This document shows, piece by piece, positions 47,149 through 55,505 of a stretch of 64,000 bases of DNA (position 1 is its first letter; each line of letters begins with the position of its first letter). The notes under the pieces were generated by a model that was not told the DNA's origin, did not search any database, and worked only from the letters and a program-made list of their open reading frames with translations. Both the position numbers and the translations under genes were made by a program. Source of the stretch: Betaproteobacteria bacterium. Lineage in GTDB: Bacteria > Pseudomonadota > Gammaproteobacteria > Burkholderiales > Rhodocyclaceae. The stretch spans positions 1 through 64,000 of the forward strand of contig WQYQ01000015.1 in assembly GCA_009781175.1 (NCBI GenBank), written 5' to 3'.

Positions 47149-49110
47149 ATGGCAGCCAAGAAAGAAGCCAACGCCCGCAAAGACTCGCCCAAGGGCAAGT
47201 CCGCCAAGGCCAGGGAAAGGGAAGCAGCGCTCGCTCAAACCCCTGAGCAGCCCGCCGACGCCGAAGCGCGCCGCACCCGCTTGAAAAACCTCATTGCGCT
47301 GGGCAAAGAGCGCGGCTACCTGACCTACGCGGAAGTCAATGACCACCTGCCGGACGATATGGTCGACGCGGAGCAGATCGAATCGATCATCTCCACCTTC
47401 GGCGATATGGGCATTCAAGTCTATGACGAAGCCCCCGCAGCCGAAGAACTACTGATTTCCGATAACGTTCCGCCCGTCGTCGATGACGAAGCGGCGCAGG
47501 AAGAAGCGGAACAGGCGCTGTCGACCGCCGATTCCGAATTCGGCCGCACGACCGACCCGGTGCGCATGTACATGCGCGAAATGGGCACCGTCGAACTGCT
47601 CACGCGCGAAGGCGAAATTGAGATCGCCAAGCGCATCGAAGATGGCCTCAAGCACATGGTGCATGCGATCTCCGCCTGCCCGACGACGATTGCCGACATC
47701 CTCGAAACGATCGACAAGATCGCCAAGGACGAAATGCGCATCGACGAACTCGTCGACGGCCTCATCGATCCGAATGCGCCGGAAGAAGAACCCGAAGCGC
47801 TCGCTGCGGACAGCGATGATGTCGAATTGGAAGACGAGGAAGGCGACGAGGACGAAGAGGACGACGGCAGCGCCAAGGTCAGCGCATCCTTGCTGCAATT
47901 GAAAACCGACGCGCTGGAGCGTTTCGCCGTCATCCGCGATCTGTACGGCAAGATGATGCCCGCGCTGAGCAAGCGCGGCTCGGCCGACAAGACCTACATT
48001 AAGATTCAAAACCAGATCAGCGCCGAGTTGATGAATATCCGCTTCACGGCGCGCGCGATCGAACGCCTATGCGACTCGGTGCGCCACATGGTCGAGAACG
48101 TGCGCAAGCACGAACGCAAGATCCTCGATCTATGCGTCGACCGCGCCGGCATGCAGCGCCTGCACTTCATCAAGGTATTCCCTGGCCACGAAACGAATCT
48201 GGATTGGCTCAAGAGCGAAATCGGCGCCAACGCGAGCTATTCCGCCACGCTGATCCGCCTGCAGCCGGCCATCCTCGAAGAACAGCAAAAGCTGCTCGAA
48301 CTACAGGAACGCATCGTCATTTCGCTCAAAGAACTCAAAGACATCAACAAACAGATGTCGACGGGAGAAGCCAAGATGCGCCGCGCTAAGCGCGAGATGA
48401 CGGAAGCCAACCTACGTCTCGTGATCTCGATCGCCAAGAAATACACCAATCGCGGCCTGCAATTCCTCGACTTGATCCAGGAAGGCAACATCGGTCTGAT
48501 GAAGGCAGTCGACAAGTTTGAATATCGCCGCGGCTACAAATTCTCGACCTATGCGACATGGTGGATTCGCCAGGCCATCACACGCTCGATCGCCGACCAG
48601 GCGCGCACGATCCGCATCCCGGTGCATATGATCGAAACGATCAACAAGATGAACCGCATCTCACGCCAGATTTTGCAGGAAACCGGCATCGAGCCCGATC
48701 CGGCGACGCTTGCGATCAAGATGGAAATGCCCGAGGACAAGATCCGCAAAATCATGAAAATCTCGAAAGAGCCGATCTCGATGGAAACACCGATCGGCGA
48801 CGACGACGATTCGCATCTCGGCGACTTCATCGAGGACAGCGCAACCGTGGCGCCCGCCGACGCGGCCGAGTACTCCGGCCTGCGCGACGCGACCTCGGAA
48901 GTGCTCGATAGCCTCACGCCGCGCGAAGCCAAAGTTCTGCGCATGCGCTTCGGCATCGAAATGAACACCGACCACACGCTTGAAGAAGTCGGCAAACAAT
49001 TCGATGTCACACGCGAACGGATTCGTCAGATCGAGGCCAAGGCGCTGCGCAAGTTGCGCCATCCGTCGCGTTCCGACAAGCTCCGCAGCTTCCTCGACGG
49101 TGAGGGCTGA
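47149..49110 (+). CDS. rpoD: RNA polymerase sigma factor RpoD (sigma-70)
   Basis: Housekeeping sigma factor. 653 aa; region 1.1 near the N-terminus, region 1.2 at [12 protein letters not shown], a long acidic non-conserved region ([17 protein letters not shown]), regions 2.1-2.4 with [20 protein letters not shown] and [10 protein letters not shown], and region 4.2 with the helix-turn-helix [19 protein letters not shown] Lys/Ala-rich N-terminal tail of about 35 residues precedes region 1.1, as is common in betaproteobacteria. GAGGATTTC precedes ATG 47149. The gene is the last of the operon, followed by a tRNA. Confidence 0.98.
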   Translation: MAAKKEANARKDSPKGKSAKAREREAALAQTPEQPADAEARRTRLKNLIALGKERGYLTYAEVNDHLPDDMVDAEQIESIISTFGDMGIQVYDEAPAAEELLISDNVPPVVDDEAAQEEAEQALSTADSEFGRTTDPVRMYMREMGTVELLTREGEIEIAKRIEDGLKHMVHAISACPTTIADILETIDKIAKDEMRIDELVDGLIDPNAPEEEPEALAADSDDVELEDEEGDEDEEDDGSAKVSASLLQLKTDALERFAVIRDLYGKMMPALSKRGSADKTYIKIQNQISAELMNIRFTARAIERLCDSVRHMVENVRKHERKILDLCVDRAGMQRLHFIKVFPGHETNLDWLKSEIGANASYSATLIRLQPAILEEQQKLLELQERIVISLKELKDINKQMSTGEAKMRRAKREMTEANLRLVISIAKKYTNRGLQFLDLIQEGNIGLMKAVDKFEYRRGYKFSTYATWWIRQAITRSIADQARTIRIPVHMIETINKMNRISRQILQETGIEPDPATLAIKMEMPEDKIRKIMKISKEPISMETPIGDDDDSHLGDFIEDSATVAPADAAEYSGLRDATSEVLDSLTPREAKVLRMRFGIEMNTDHTLEEVGKQFDVTRERIRQIEAKALRKLRHPSRSDKLRSFLDGEG

Positions 49111-49143
49111 TCCCGCTTCAACGGGCTGCCGCGCAGCCTGTCA

Positions 49144-49222
<79 letters not shown>

Positions 49223-49237
49223 AAATTATCAGTAAAA

Positions 49238-49275
49238 ACAAGGGGTTGTGTTTTCACACAACCCCTTGTTCTTTT
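49238..49275. terminator. Bidirectional terminator after tRNA-Ile2
   Basis: A 14-bp perfect stem, ACAAGGGGTTGTGT/ACACAACCCCTTGT, with a TTTC loop, A-rich on the left and TCTTTT on the right. It can end transcription from the tRNA and, in reverse, from the integrase fragment. Confidence 0.9.
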
Positions 49276-49292
49276 AAAATGACAACAAGACG

Positions 49293-49616
49293 TCAACGCT
49301 TTTCAAGCTCGGCGAGCGGATTCAGAACTCGGGCCTCTTGAAGATGTTCTGGTGCCAGATGAGCGTATCGCATGGTCGTTGTCAAAGAGGCATGACCAAG
49401 GATTCGCTGTAAGGTGAGGATATTCCCACCGTTCATCATGAAGTGCGATGCGAACGTGTGGCGCAATACGTGGGTGAGCTGGCCATCGGGAAGTTCAATT
49501 TCAGTCGCGGTAATGGCCTTTCGGAAGGTGTGGTAGCAGTTCATGAACAAAGCGTCTCCTCGACTCTTTGCGTGCTGCTCCAGATTTGTTTGTAGTTCCA
49601 GTGTGATTGGCACACT
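49293..49616 (-). pseudogene. C-terminal fragment of a tyrosine recombinase (integrase)
   Basis: About 108 native residues of a phage/island-type integrase catalytic domain: LTHVLRHTFASHF (HxxR), QRILGHASLTTT (His) and MRYAHL (Tyr nucleophile). The N-terminal DNA-binding part and the first catalytic arginine are missing because the reading frame runs into the left end of the IS256 element at 49616/49617; the track's MNTKLMTG start is IS sequence. The gene faces the tRNA, as integrases of islands inserted at tRNA 3' ends often do. The remaining part is not found on the far side of the IS, so a deletion followed or accompanied the insertion. Confidence 0.88.
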
Positions 49617-50982
49617 GGGACCTGTCATTAATTTCGTGTTCAAGGCATATCATTTTCCGCAGGAGAAAATATGCCTCGCAAACCGAAGACTCCACCGGCA
49701 GAGCTGCCGACGATTCCCGCCGAACTGCTTGAACAGTTCGGCAGCGGCCCGATGACGGCCGAAGCCATCCATGCAGCAACACTCGCCCTGAAGAAGGCGT
49801 TGATTGAGCGGGCACTAAGCGGCGAAATGAATCATCATTTGGGCTACCCGTCGGGCGCAACCAAACCTGCTGCCGTCACCAACCAGCGTAACGGCAGAGG
49901 CGCCAAAACGGTTCTGACCGAAGACGGTCCGAGTCGTATCGAGGTGCCGCGCGACCGCGATGGCAGCTTCGAGCCGTTGCGGATTCCCAAACACGAACGA
50001 CGCTTCACGGGGTTTGACCCGCAGGGCGTCGAAGACACGACAAGATTGTTGCCCTGTACGCCCGGGGTATGACCGTGCGCGAGATCCAGGGTTTCCTGCT
50101 GGAGCAATACGGCACGGAAGTCTCACCCGAATTCATCAGCTCGGTCACCAATGAGGTGATGAGCGAAATGACCGCCTGGCAGGCTCGGCCACTCGAACCG
50201 ATGTATCCGGTCGTGTTCTTCGACGCGCTGCACGTCAAGATTCGCGAAGAGGCCGTGGTACGCAACAAGGCCGTCTATCTGGCGCTGGGCGTACTGCCCG
50301 ACGGCACGCGCGACATTCTGGGTCTGTGGATCGAGAACACAGAAGGCGCCAAGTTCTGGATGAAGGTGTTCAACGATCTGAAGACGCGAGGCATCAATGA
50401 CATCCTGATCGCCGTTACCGACGGTCTCAAGGGCATGCCCGAGGCGCTCGCGGCCGTGTTCCCGGCGACCACGTTGCAGACTTGTATCGTGCATCTGATC
50501 CGTAACAGCCTCAATTATGCGAGTTGGAAAGATCGTAAATCACTGGCCGCCGCGATTCGCCCAATCTATATCGCCCCGAGCGCGGAGGCTGCCCAGGTCG
50601 AGCTGGATATGTTTGCTCAAGGCCCGTGGGGTCAGAAATTTCCGCCGGTCAGTGCCGCGTGGCGCAACGCCTGGGATCGCGTGATTCCATTCTTTGCGTT
50701 TCCGCCGGCTGTGCGCAAGGTGATTTACACCACAAACGCCATTGAGAATATCAACTCGCAGCTACGTAAGATCATCAAAACCCGAGGTCACTTCCCGAGC
50801 GACGAGGCCGCGACGAAACTTATCTGGCTGGCGCTGCGTAACATCACGGCCGATTAGGGGCGTGCCGCCCCTGACTGGAAGACGGCGATGAATCAATTCG
50901 CTATCCTTTACGCGGATCGATTCGTTCGGCCATCCGTATGAATCTCTACCCCGCCTTGAGCACGAAAATTTTGACAACCCCC
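49617..50982 (+). mobile_element. IS256-family insertion sequence, about 1.37 kb, inactivated
   Basis: Imperfect terminal inverted repeats match at about 22 of 29 positions: GGGACCTGTCATTAATTTCG at 49617 onward and the inverse of CCTTGAGCACGAAAATTTTG at 50954-50982. The single transposase gene inside is broken (next entry). The 8-bp flanks, GGCACACT on the left and AGGCGCGC on the right, do not match, so no target duplication survives. This fits a rearrangement across the right end. Confidence 0.85.
49671..50941 (+). pseudogene. IS256-family transposase, frameshift plus internal amber stop
   Basis: The gene reads in one frame from ATG 49671 (MPRKPKTPPAELPT) to about codon 122 (GVED), then the family sequence DKIVALYARGMTVRE continues in another frame. 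The net shift is -1 (or +2) near 50033-50040. The second frame carries the DDE residues (FFDALHVK, AVTDGLKG, NAIENINSQ) and stops at TAG 50855, after which the expected tail DWKTAMNQFAILYADRF continues in the same frame to TGA 50941. IS256 transposases are single unshifted ORFs of about 400 aa, so two inactivating changes are present. A sequencing error could explain one but hardly both. Confidence 0.9.
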
Positions 50983-51374
50983 AGGCGCGCCGCTCACGAG
51001 CCTGTTTAGAATCTGCTCAGTTGCCACACTTGCAGCAAGATTATGAATAGATTCCAAGCCTTCCCGCCTCCGCGCCCGTAACCCATGGTCATTCTGCGCA
51101 AAGTCGCAGCATGACCGCGTATCGAGCGCGCGCGAGACAAACCTTATGGGCGCGAAGAAGCCCCAATTACAACAGCCTCTCGCTACAGATTCCAAACAGG
51201 TTTTCTGGCGTATCCGCCTTGCCTGAGTAGATGAAGGCACTCTCACTTTTATTGAGACAAAACCTCTTCAGCCGCTTCATCCCGGATATAGACTTGTCAG
51301 CCATACTCAAAGCCCGGCGTTGCTTGTTGCCGGCATCGCTTGAACACCGCATTGCGCCAGAAGGAGCGGTTGGA
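50983..51374. repeat. Decayed family A and module B repeats between IS256 and the HD-GYP gene
   Basis: AGAATCTGCTCAG near 51008 and GCAGCAAGATTATGAATAGATTCC ending at 51055 are diverged family A ends facing each other. From about 51124 GAGCGCGCGCGAGACAAACCTTATGGGCGCGAAGAAGCCCCAATT follows module B, and CTCTCGCTACAGATTCCAAACAGG near 51176-51199 is a diverged right end of family A. The rest (51210-51360) holds no recognisable gene; the ORF-track extension of the HD-GYP gene into it is not supported. Confidence 0.6.
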
Positions 51375-54305
51375 GTGTCGAATAACAACGCAAGAACGGT
51401 CTCAATACCGAAATATCGCTTCGGACTGCGCGGCTTGGTTGGCCTTCTGCTCTTCTCGGTCGTTCTGCTGGCCGGATTGACGCTTGTGACGATCGGTTAC
51501 TGGATGATCTCGAAGATGGAAGAGACCACGGCCAACGAACAAGTCGTGAGCATCCAAAATACGGTCAAACAGAAAATCGAGTATTCGACACGCAGATCCG
51601 TCAGGCCTTTCGTGCACGCCCTCGCGCAAGGAATCCTGCCCGAATCCTGGACGCTGGAGGACAGACTTCAGAAGCTGCCGCTTGCGCACTCCATCCTGGA
51701 ACAGTCGCCGGTCACCATGGATATCCTCGTCGGTTACGCCAACGGCGACTTCTTCCTGGTCCGCACGCTCGCCTCGGACGAAGACCGCGCTTTCTACAAC
51801 GCGCCTTCCGGCAGTCACTACGTGGTCTCAAGCTCCGAACACCGTTTCTCCCCGGCAAAGTTCACCCAATTGTTCTACGACAAAAACTTGAACCTGCTGA
51901 CAAGCAGAGCAGGCGGACCACGGAACTACGATCCGCGCAAAAGAAACTGGTATACCTCCGCGATGCGGACGAACGAACTGGTGGAGTCCGGGCCGCTGAT
52001 GTTCGACGTCATGCCGGTCGCCGGCATGTTCTACGCCCAAAAAACCAGTAATGGCAAGGCCGTCATCGCAATCACGGTCGACCTCCTCGAAGTCTCGAAC
52101 TACCTCGCGGAAACGCTGCCGACGCCGGGCTCGAAGCTTGCATTGCTCAGGCCCGACGGCACCTTGATCGCCAGCGCCAACAGCTCCCACAGAAATGGTG
52201 CGGCGCGGCGCGATGTCATCCAGACGCGCGCGGACCTCCCGCCAAGCCTGAAAGCAGGAGTACAAGCCTATCTCGACGGTGCGCGGCGGAGTTTCAATTA
52301 TCGCGACCTTGCAGGCCGGTCCTGGGCGATATCGACCGAGGAATTCGCATTGACCGGCAAGCCCACGGTGGTCACGGTCCTCGCGATTCCACTCGACGAG
52401 CTGCCCCATTCCGCGCTCGATTACCTGCGCTACGCAATAATCGGAATGGGTTGCCTCCTGCTCATCGTCGGCGCGCTCCAGTTCATCGTCACGCGCAGCA
52501 TCACACGACCCCTGCGCGCCCTGGCCCGCTCGATGCACGACACCAAATGGGGCGATGCCAAGGAAGCCGCCAGGTATGATTCCAACCTGGCCGAAATCAG
52601 TGCGCTAAGTGACGGCATCCGGCACATGAAAAGCGACCTGGGCAAGCTTCTCTCGATCGCCGAGACGATCAACGCCGAATCTGATTTCGGGATATTGCTC
52701 GGACGCATCCTGCAAGAAACGCTGGCCGTCACGCAGGTCGACGGTGGCATGATCTTTCTACTCGACAGCTACGGAGCCGCGTTCTCCGAAGGATGCATTT
52801 GCTGGACGCACGACACCGGCAGCGCGCGCATCTTGCGCATGGAGGATGTGCCGCAGGAGACGCAAGAAACCGGGATCAAGAAGCTCCTGCGCAGCAAACT
52901 CACGCAGATCAGCATTGCCCGCGACACGCATCAGGGACTGGCCGAATACCTTGCCCCGGGGTTTGACGATCCCACGGTGGAGCGCATCGACATGATTTGT
53001 GTGCCCCTGCACAACCAGGAGCGCGAGCAACTCGGCGTGCTCGCCCTGTTCAGAGCGATAAAACCCGCCGCGCAGACCTTCCAACCGCAGCAGATCGCTT
53101 TCATCGAAGCGCTTGCGAACACCACCGCGGTCGCGCTGGAAAAGCAGAGCCTGATCAAGGCCCAGATCAAGATGCGCGACACATCGGTCCGCATTATCGC
53201 CGAGGCGATCGACGCGAAATCGCCCTACACCGGCGGACACTGCCATCGCGTACCGATCATCTTCCAAATGTTCCTCGAAGCCGCGTGCACTACGAGCGAA
53301 GGGCCACTCAAGGATTTCACGCTCGATGCCGGCGGCTGGGAAGAATCCCGGCTCGCCGCGTGGCTGCACGACTGGGGCAAGGTCGGAACACCCGAATACA
53401 TCGTCGACAAGGCCACCAAGCTCGAAACCAAGTACGACCGCATCCACGAAATCCGCACGCGCTTCGAAGTGCTCAAACGCGATGCCGAGATCGCGGCATT
53501 GCGCGCGATTCTCGCCGGTGCCGACGCGCAGGCCGAATTCGAAAAACTCGCTGAAACATGGGCCGGCCTCGATGACGACTTCGCCTTCGTCGCCTCATGC
53601 AACACCGGCACCGAATACCTCAACGACGCCGCGATCGCCCGGCTCAGGTCGATTGCCGGCCGCACCTGGCAGCGCACGCTCGACAAACGGTTCGGTCTCG
53701 CGCGCGAAGAGCTGGCCCGCATCGCCCATACGCCCAACGCACCACTGCCCGTCACCGAACAATTGTTGATGGACCGCCCCGAACATTTGATCGAGCGCGG
53801 ACCGGGGGACAAAATCCCGGCCAACAACCCCAAGGGCTTCAAACTCCATACACCGCCTTACCTCTACAACCTCGGCGAGCTTTACAACCTCAGCGTGCGC
53901 CGCGGCACCTTGACCGAGGAAGACCGCTACAAGATCAACGACCACATCACCCAAACCATCAATATGCTCGAAGCGCTGCCGCTGCCGAAGGAGCTGCGCA
54001 ATGTGCCGGAAATCGCCGGCGCGCATCACGAGCGGGTCGACGGCAAAGGCTATCCGCGTGGCCTCGTGCGTGAGCAGATGAGCTGGCGCGCGCGCATGCT
54101 GGCGATCGCCGACATCTTCGAAGCGTTGACCGCGGCCGACCGGCCATATAAACCGAGCAAACCGCTCAGCGAAGCGCTCGCGATCATGGCGCAGATGAAA
54201 GCGGAAGGCCACATCGACCCGGACCTCTACGACCTCTTCCTCGCCGCCGGCATCCCGCAGCGCTACGCCAAGCAACATCTGCCCCCTGGACAAAACGACC
54301 TTTAG
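51375..54305 (+). CDS. Membrane-bound sensor with HAMP, GAF and variant HD-GYP domain
   Basis: Predicted cyclic di-GMP phosphodiesterase or related phosphohydrolase. From GTG 51375, 8 bp after AAGGAG, it is 976 aa; the track start (51231) adds 48 unlikely residues. Order: TM1 (about 17-42), a periplasmic Cache-type sensor region (about 45-345), TM2 (about 351-373), HAMP (TRSITRPLRALARSM), GAF (about 430-590), then HD-GYP. His-Asp lies at 665-666 (WLHDWGK) and the HHERVDGKGYP motif ends at about 894. The HD-to-GYP distance of about 227 residues is far larger than in canonical members, because of an insertion of roughly 160 residues. No partner response regulator is adjacent. Confidence 0.88.
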   Translation: MSNNNARTVSIPKYRFGLRGLVGLLLFSVVLLAGLTLVTIGYWMISKMEETTANEQVVSIQNTVKQKIEYSTRRSVRPFVHALAQGILPESWTLEDRLQKLPLAHSILEQSPVTMDILVGYANGDFFLVRTLASDEDRAFYNAPSGSHYVVSSSEHRFSPAKFTQLFYDKNLNLLTSRAGGPRNYDPRKRNWYTSAMRTNELVESGPLMFDVMPVAGMFYAQKTSNGKAVIAITVDLLEVSNYLAETLPTPGSKLALLRPDGTLIASANSSHRNGAARRDVIQTRADLPPSLKAGVQAYLDGARRSFNYRDLAGRSWAISTEEFALTGKPTVVTVLAIPLDELPHSALDYLRYAIIGMGCLLLIVGALQFIVTRSITRPLRALARSMHDTKWGDAKEAARYDSNLAEISALSDGIRHMKSDLGKLLSIAETINAESDFGILLGRILQETLAVTQVDGGMIFLLDSYGAAFSEGCICWTHDTGSARILRMEDVPQETQETGIKKLLRSKLTQISIARDTHQGLAEYLAPGFDDPTVERIDMICVPLHNQEREQLGVLALFRAIKPAAQTFQPQQIAFIEALANTTAVALEKQSLIKAQIKMRDTSVRIIAEAIDAKSPYTGGHCHRVPIIFQMFLEAACTTSEGPLKDFTLDAGGWEESRLAAWLHDWGKVGTPEYIVDKATKLETKYDRIHEIRTRFEVLKRDAEIAALRAILAGADAQAEFEKLAETWAGLDDDFAFVASCNTGTEYLNDAAIARLRSIAGRTWQRTLDKRFGLAREELARIAHTPNAPLPVTEQLLMDRPEHLIERGPGDKIPANNPKGFKLHTPPYLYNLGELYNLSVRRGTLTEEDRYKINDHITQTINMLEALPLPKELRNVPEIAGAHHERVDGKGYPRGLVREQMSWRARMLAIADIFEALTAADRPYKPSKPLSEALAIMAQMKAEGHIDPDLYDLFLAAGIPQRYAKQHLPPGQNDL

Positions 54306-54313
54306 AAAACGCA

Positions 54314-54688
54314 ATGGACACAGCAATCTGGTTTGAATGGCTCACGGCGGGCACAGCCCTCCTCTGCGCGCTTCTCGCCTTGGCCTGGCTGGGATTCAAT
54401 CGTCAGTTAATGAACCTATTCAGCATCCCATATGCCGCGGGAGCGGGCGTGGTCGCCCGGCGCAACGGGGCGCTGTTCCTGGGCGTCGCCGTAATCCTAT
54501 GGAGCGTGCCGACGCCTGCCGATCCGGCCATGCGCCACATGATCGGCGCCGGCATCGGCACCGCCTGCGCCACGCTGGCCCTGCTCGGCGCATTCGAATT
54601 CCGGAACAGACGCGCTGGCACGTGGATTTGGTCAGCGGTAGCCACCGAGTTTGCGTTGGCAGTGGCTTTCTTCGCAGCCTGCATTTGA
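54314..54688 (+). CDS. Small integral membrane protein (hypothetical)
   Basis: A 124-aa protein with four hydrophobic helices (about residues 5-27, 50-66, 76-95, 105-123) and few charged residues. It starts 8 bp after the HD-GYP gene and probably shares its transcript. I do not recognise the family; a link to the signalling protein is only positional. Confidence 0.65.
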   Translation: MDTAIWFEWLTAGTALLCALLALAWLGFNRQLMNLFSIPYAAGAGVVARRNGALFLGVAVILWSVPTPADPAMRHMIGAGIGTACATLALLGAFEFRNRRAGTWIWSAVATEFALAVAFFAACI

Positions 54689-54764
54689 TGCCTGGCTGGC
54701 CGAATTGGACAAACATCAGCGGATCTCAAGCGTTTTTGCGGCATCAATGCCCAAGTAAATCACC

Positions 54765-55505
54765 TCAGACAGGCACACGCTGCCTTCTCGCCTCGAATAA
54801 ACAGACCCCGCTCGCAACCGAGACGTTGAGACTTTCGACCTCGCCGTACATCGGAATCTTCGCCAGTTCATCGCAGGTTTCGCGTGTCAGCCGCCGCAAA
54901 CCGTCGCCCTCCGCGCCCAGCGCCCAGGCCACGGGGCCGCGTTGATCGATCGCGTAAAGGCTCTTGTCCGTTTCACCCGCCGCGCCGATGCACCAAATGC
55001 CCGCGTCCTGCAATTCGCGCAGCGTGCGCGCGAGGTTGGTCACCGTGATGTACGGCACCGTATCCGCCGCGCCGCTCGCGACCTTCATCGCGGTGGCATT
55101 CAGCCCCACGGCACGGTCTTTCGGCGCGATCACCGCATGCGCGCCAGCGCCATCGGCAACGCGCAAACACGCACCGAGATTGTGCGGATCGGTCACGCCA
55201 TCGAGCACCAGCAGCAATGCTGGCTCCACAAGCCCCTCAAGCACATCGGCCACCTTCAAAGCGCGCTGACGCGCGTCGATTCGCGCGACCACGCCTTGAT
55301 GGCGATGCGTGCCCGTCATGCCGTCGAGCCGCGCGCTATCGACTGGCATCACGCGCACACCGGCCAGTTCGGCGCGCGCGATAAGGTCTTTGGCGCGCGC
55401 ATCGGCGCGCTGATTGGCAACGAAAATTTCAAAAATCGCTTCCGGGTCTTGACGCAGCTTGGCGCCGACGGCATGAAAGCCGTGCAGGTAACGCGACTCA
55501 GCCAC
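54765..55505 (-). CDS. rlmB: 23S rRNA (guanosine-2251-2'-O)-methyltransferase
   Basis: SPOUT methyltransferase that 2'-O-methylates G2251 of 23S rRNA. 246 aa from GTG 55505 (start of [13 protein letters not shown]); the upstream part of the track ORF lies antisense-free but inside the rnr tail and is rejected. Signatures are [26 protein letters not shown] and [20 protein letters not shown] overlaps the rnr stop codon by 8 nt, so translation is coupled, as in the E. coli rnr-rlmB pair. Confidence 0.95.
   Translation of the reverse strand: MAESRYLHGFHAVGAKLRQDPEAIFEIFVANQRADARAKDLIARAELAGVRVMPVDSARLDGMTGTHRHQGVVARIDARQRALKVADVLEGLVEPALLLVLDGVTDPHNLGACLRVADGAGAHAVIAPKDRAVGLNATAMKVASGAADTVPYITVTNLARTLRELQDAGIWCIGAAGETDKSLYAIDQRGPVAWALGAEGDGLRRLTRETCDELAKIPMYGEVESLNVSVASGVCLFEARRQRVPV

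Noticed and set aside
49609-50990. Target-site duplication of the IS256 element
   Set aside because: The 8-bp flanks GGCACACT and AGGCGCGC differ, so no duplication can be claimed.
51231-51374. 48-residue N-terminal extension of the HD-GYP protein
   Set aside because: GTG 51375 has a well-placed AAGGAG and begins directly before the first membrane helix; the extension lies in decayed repeat sequence.
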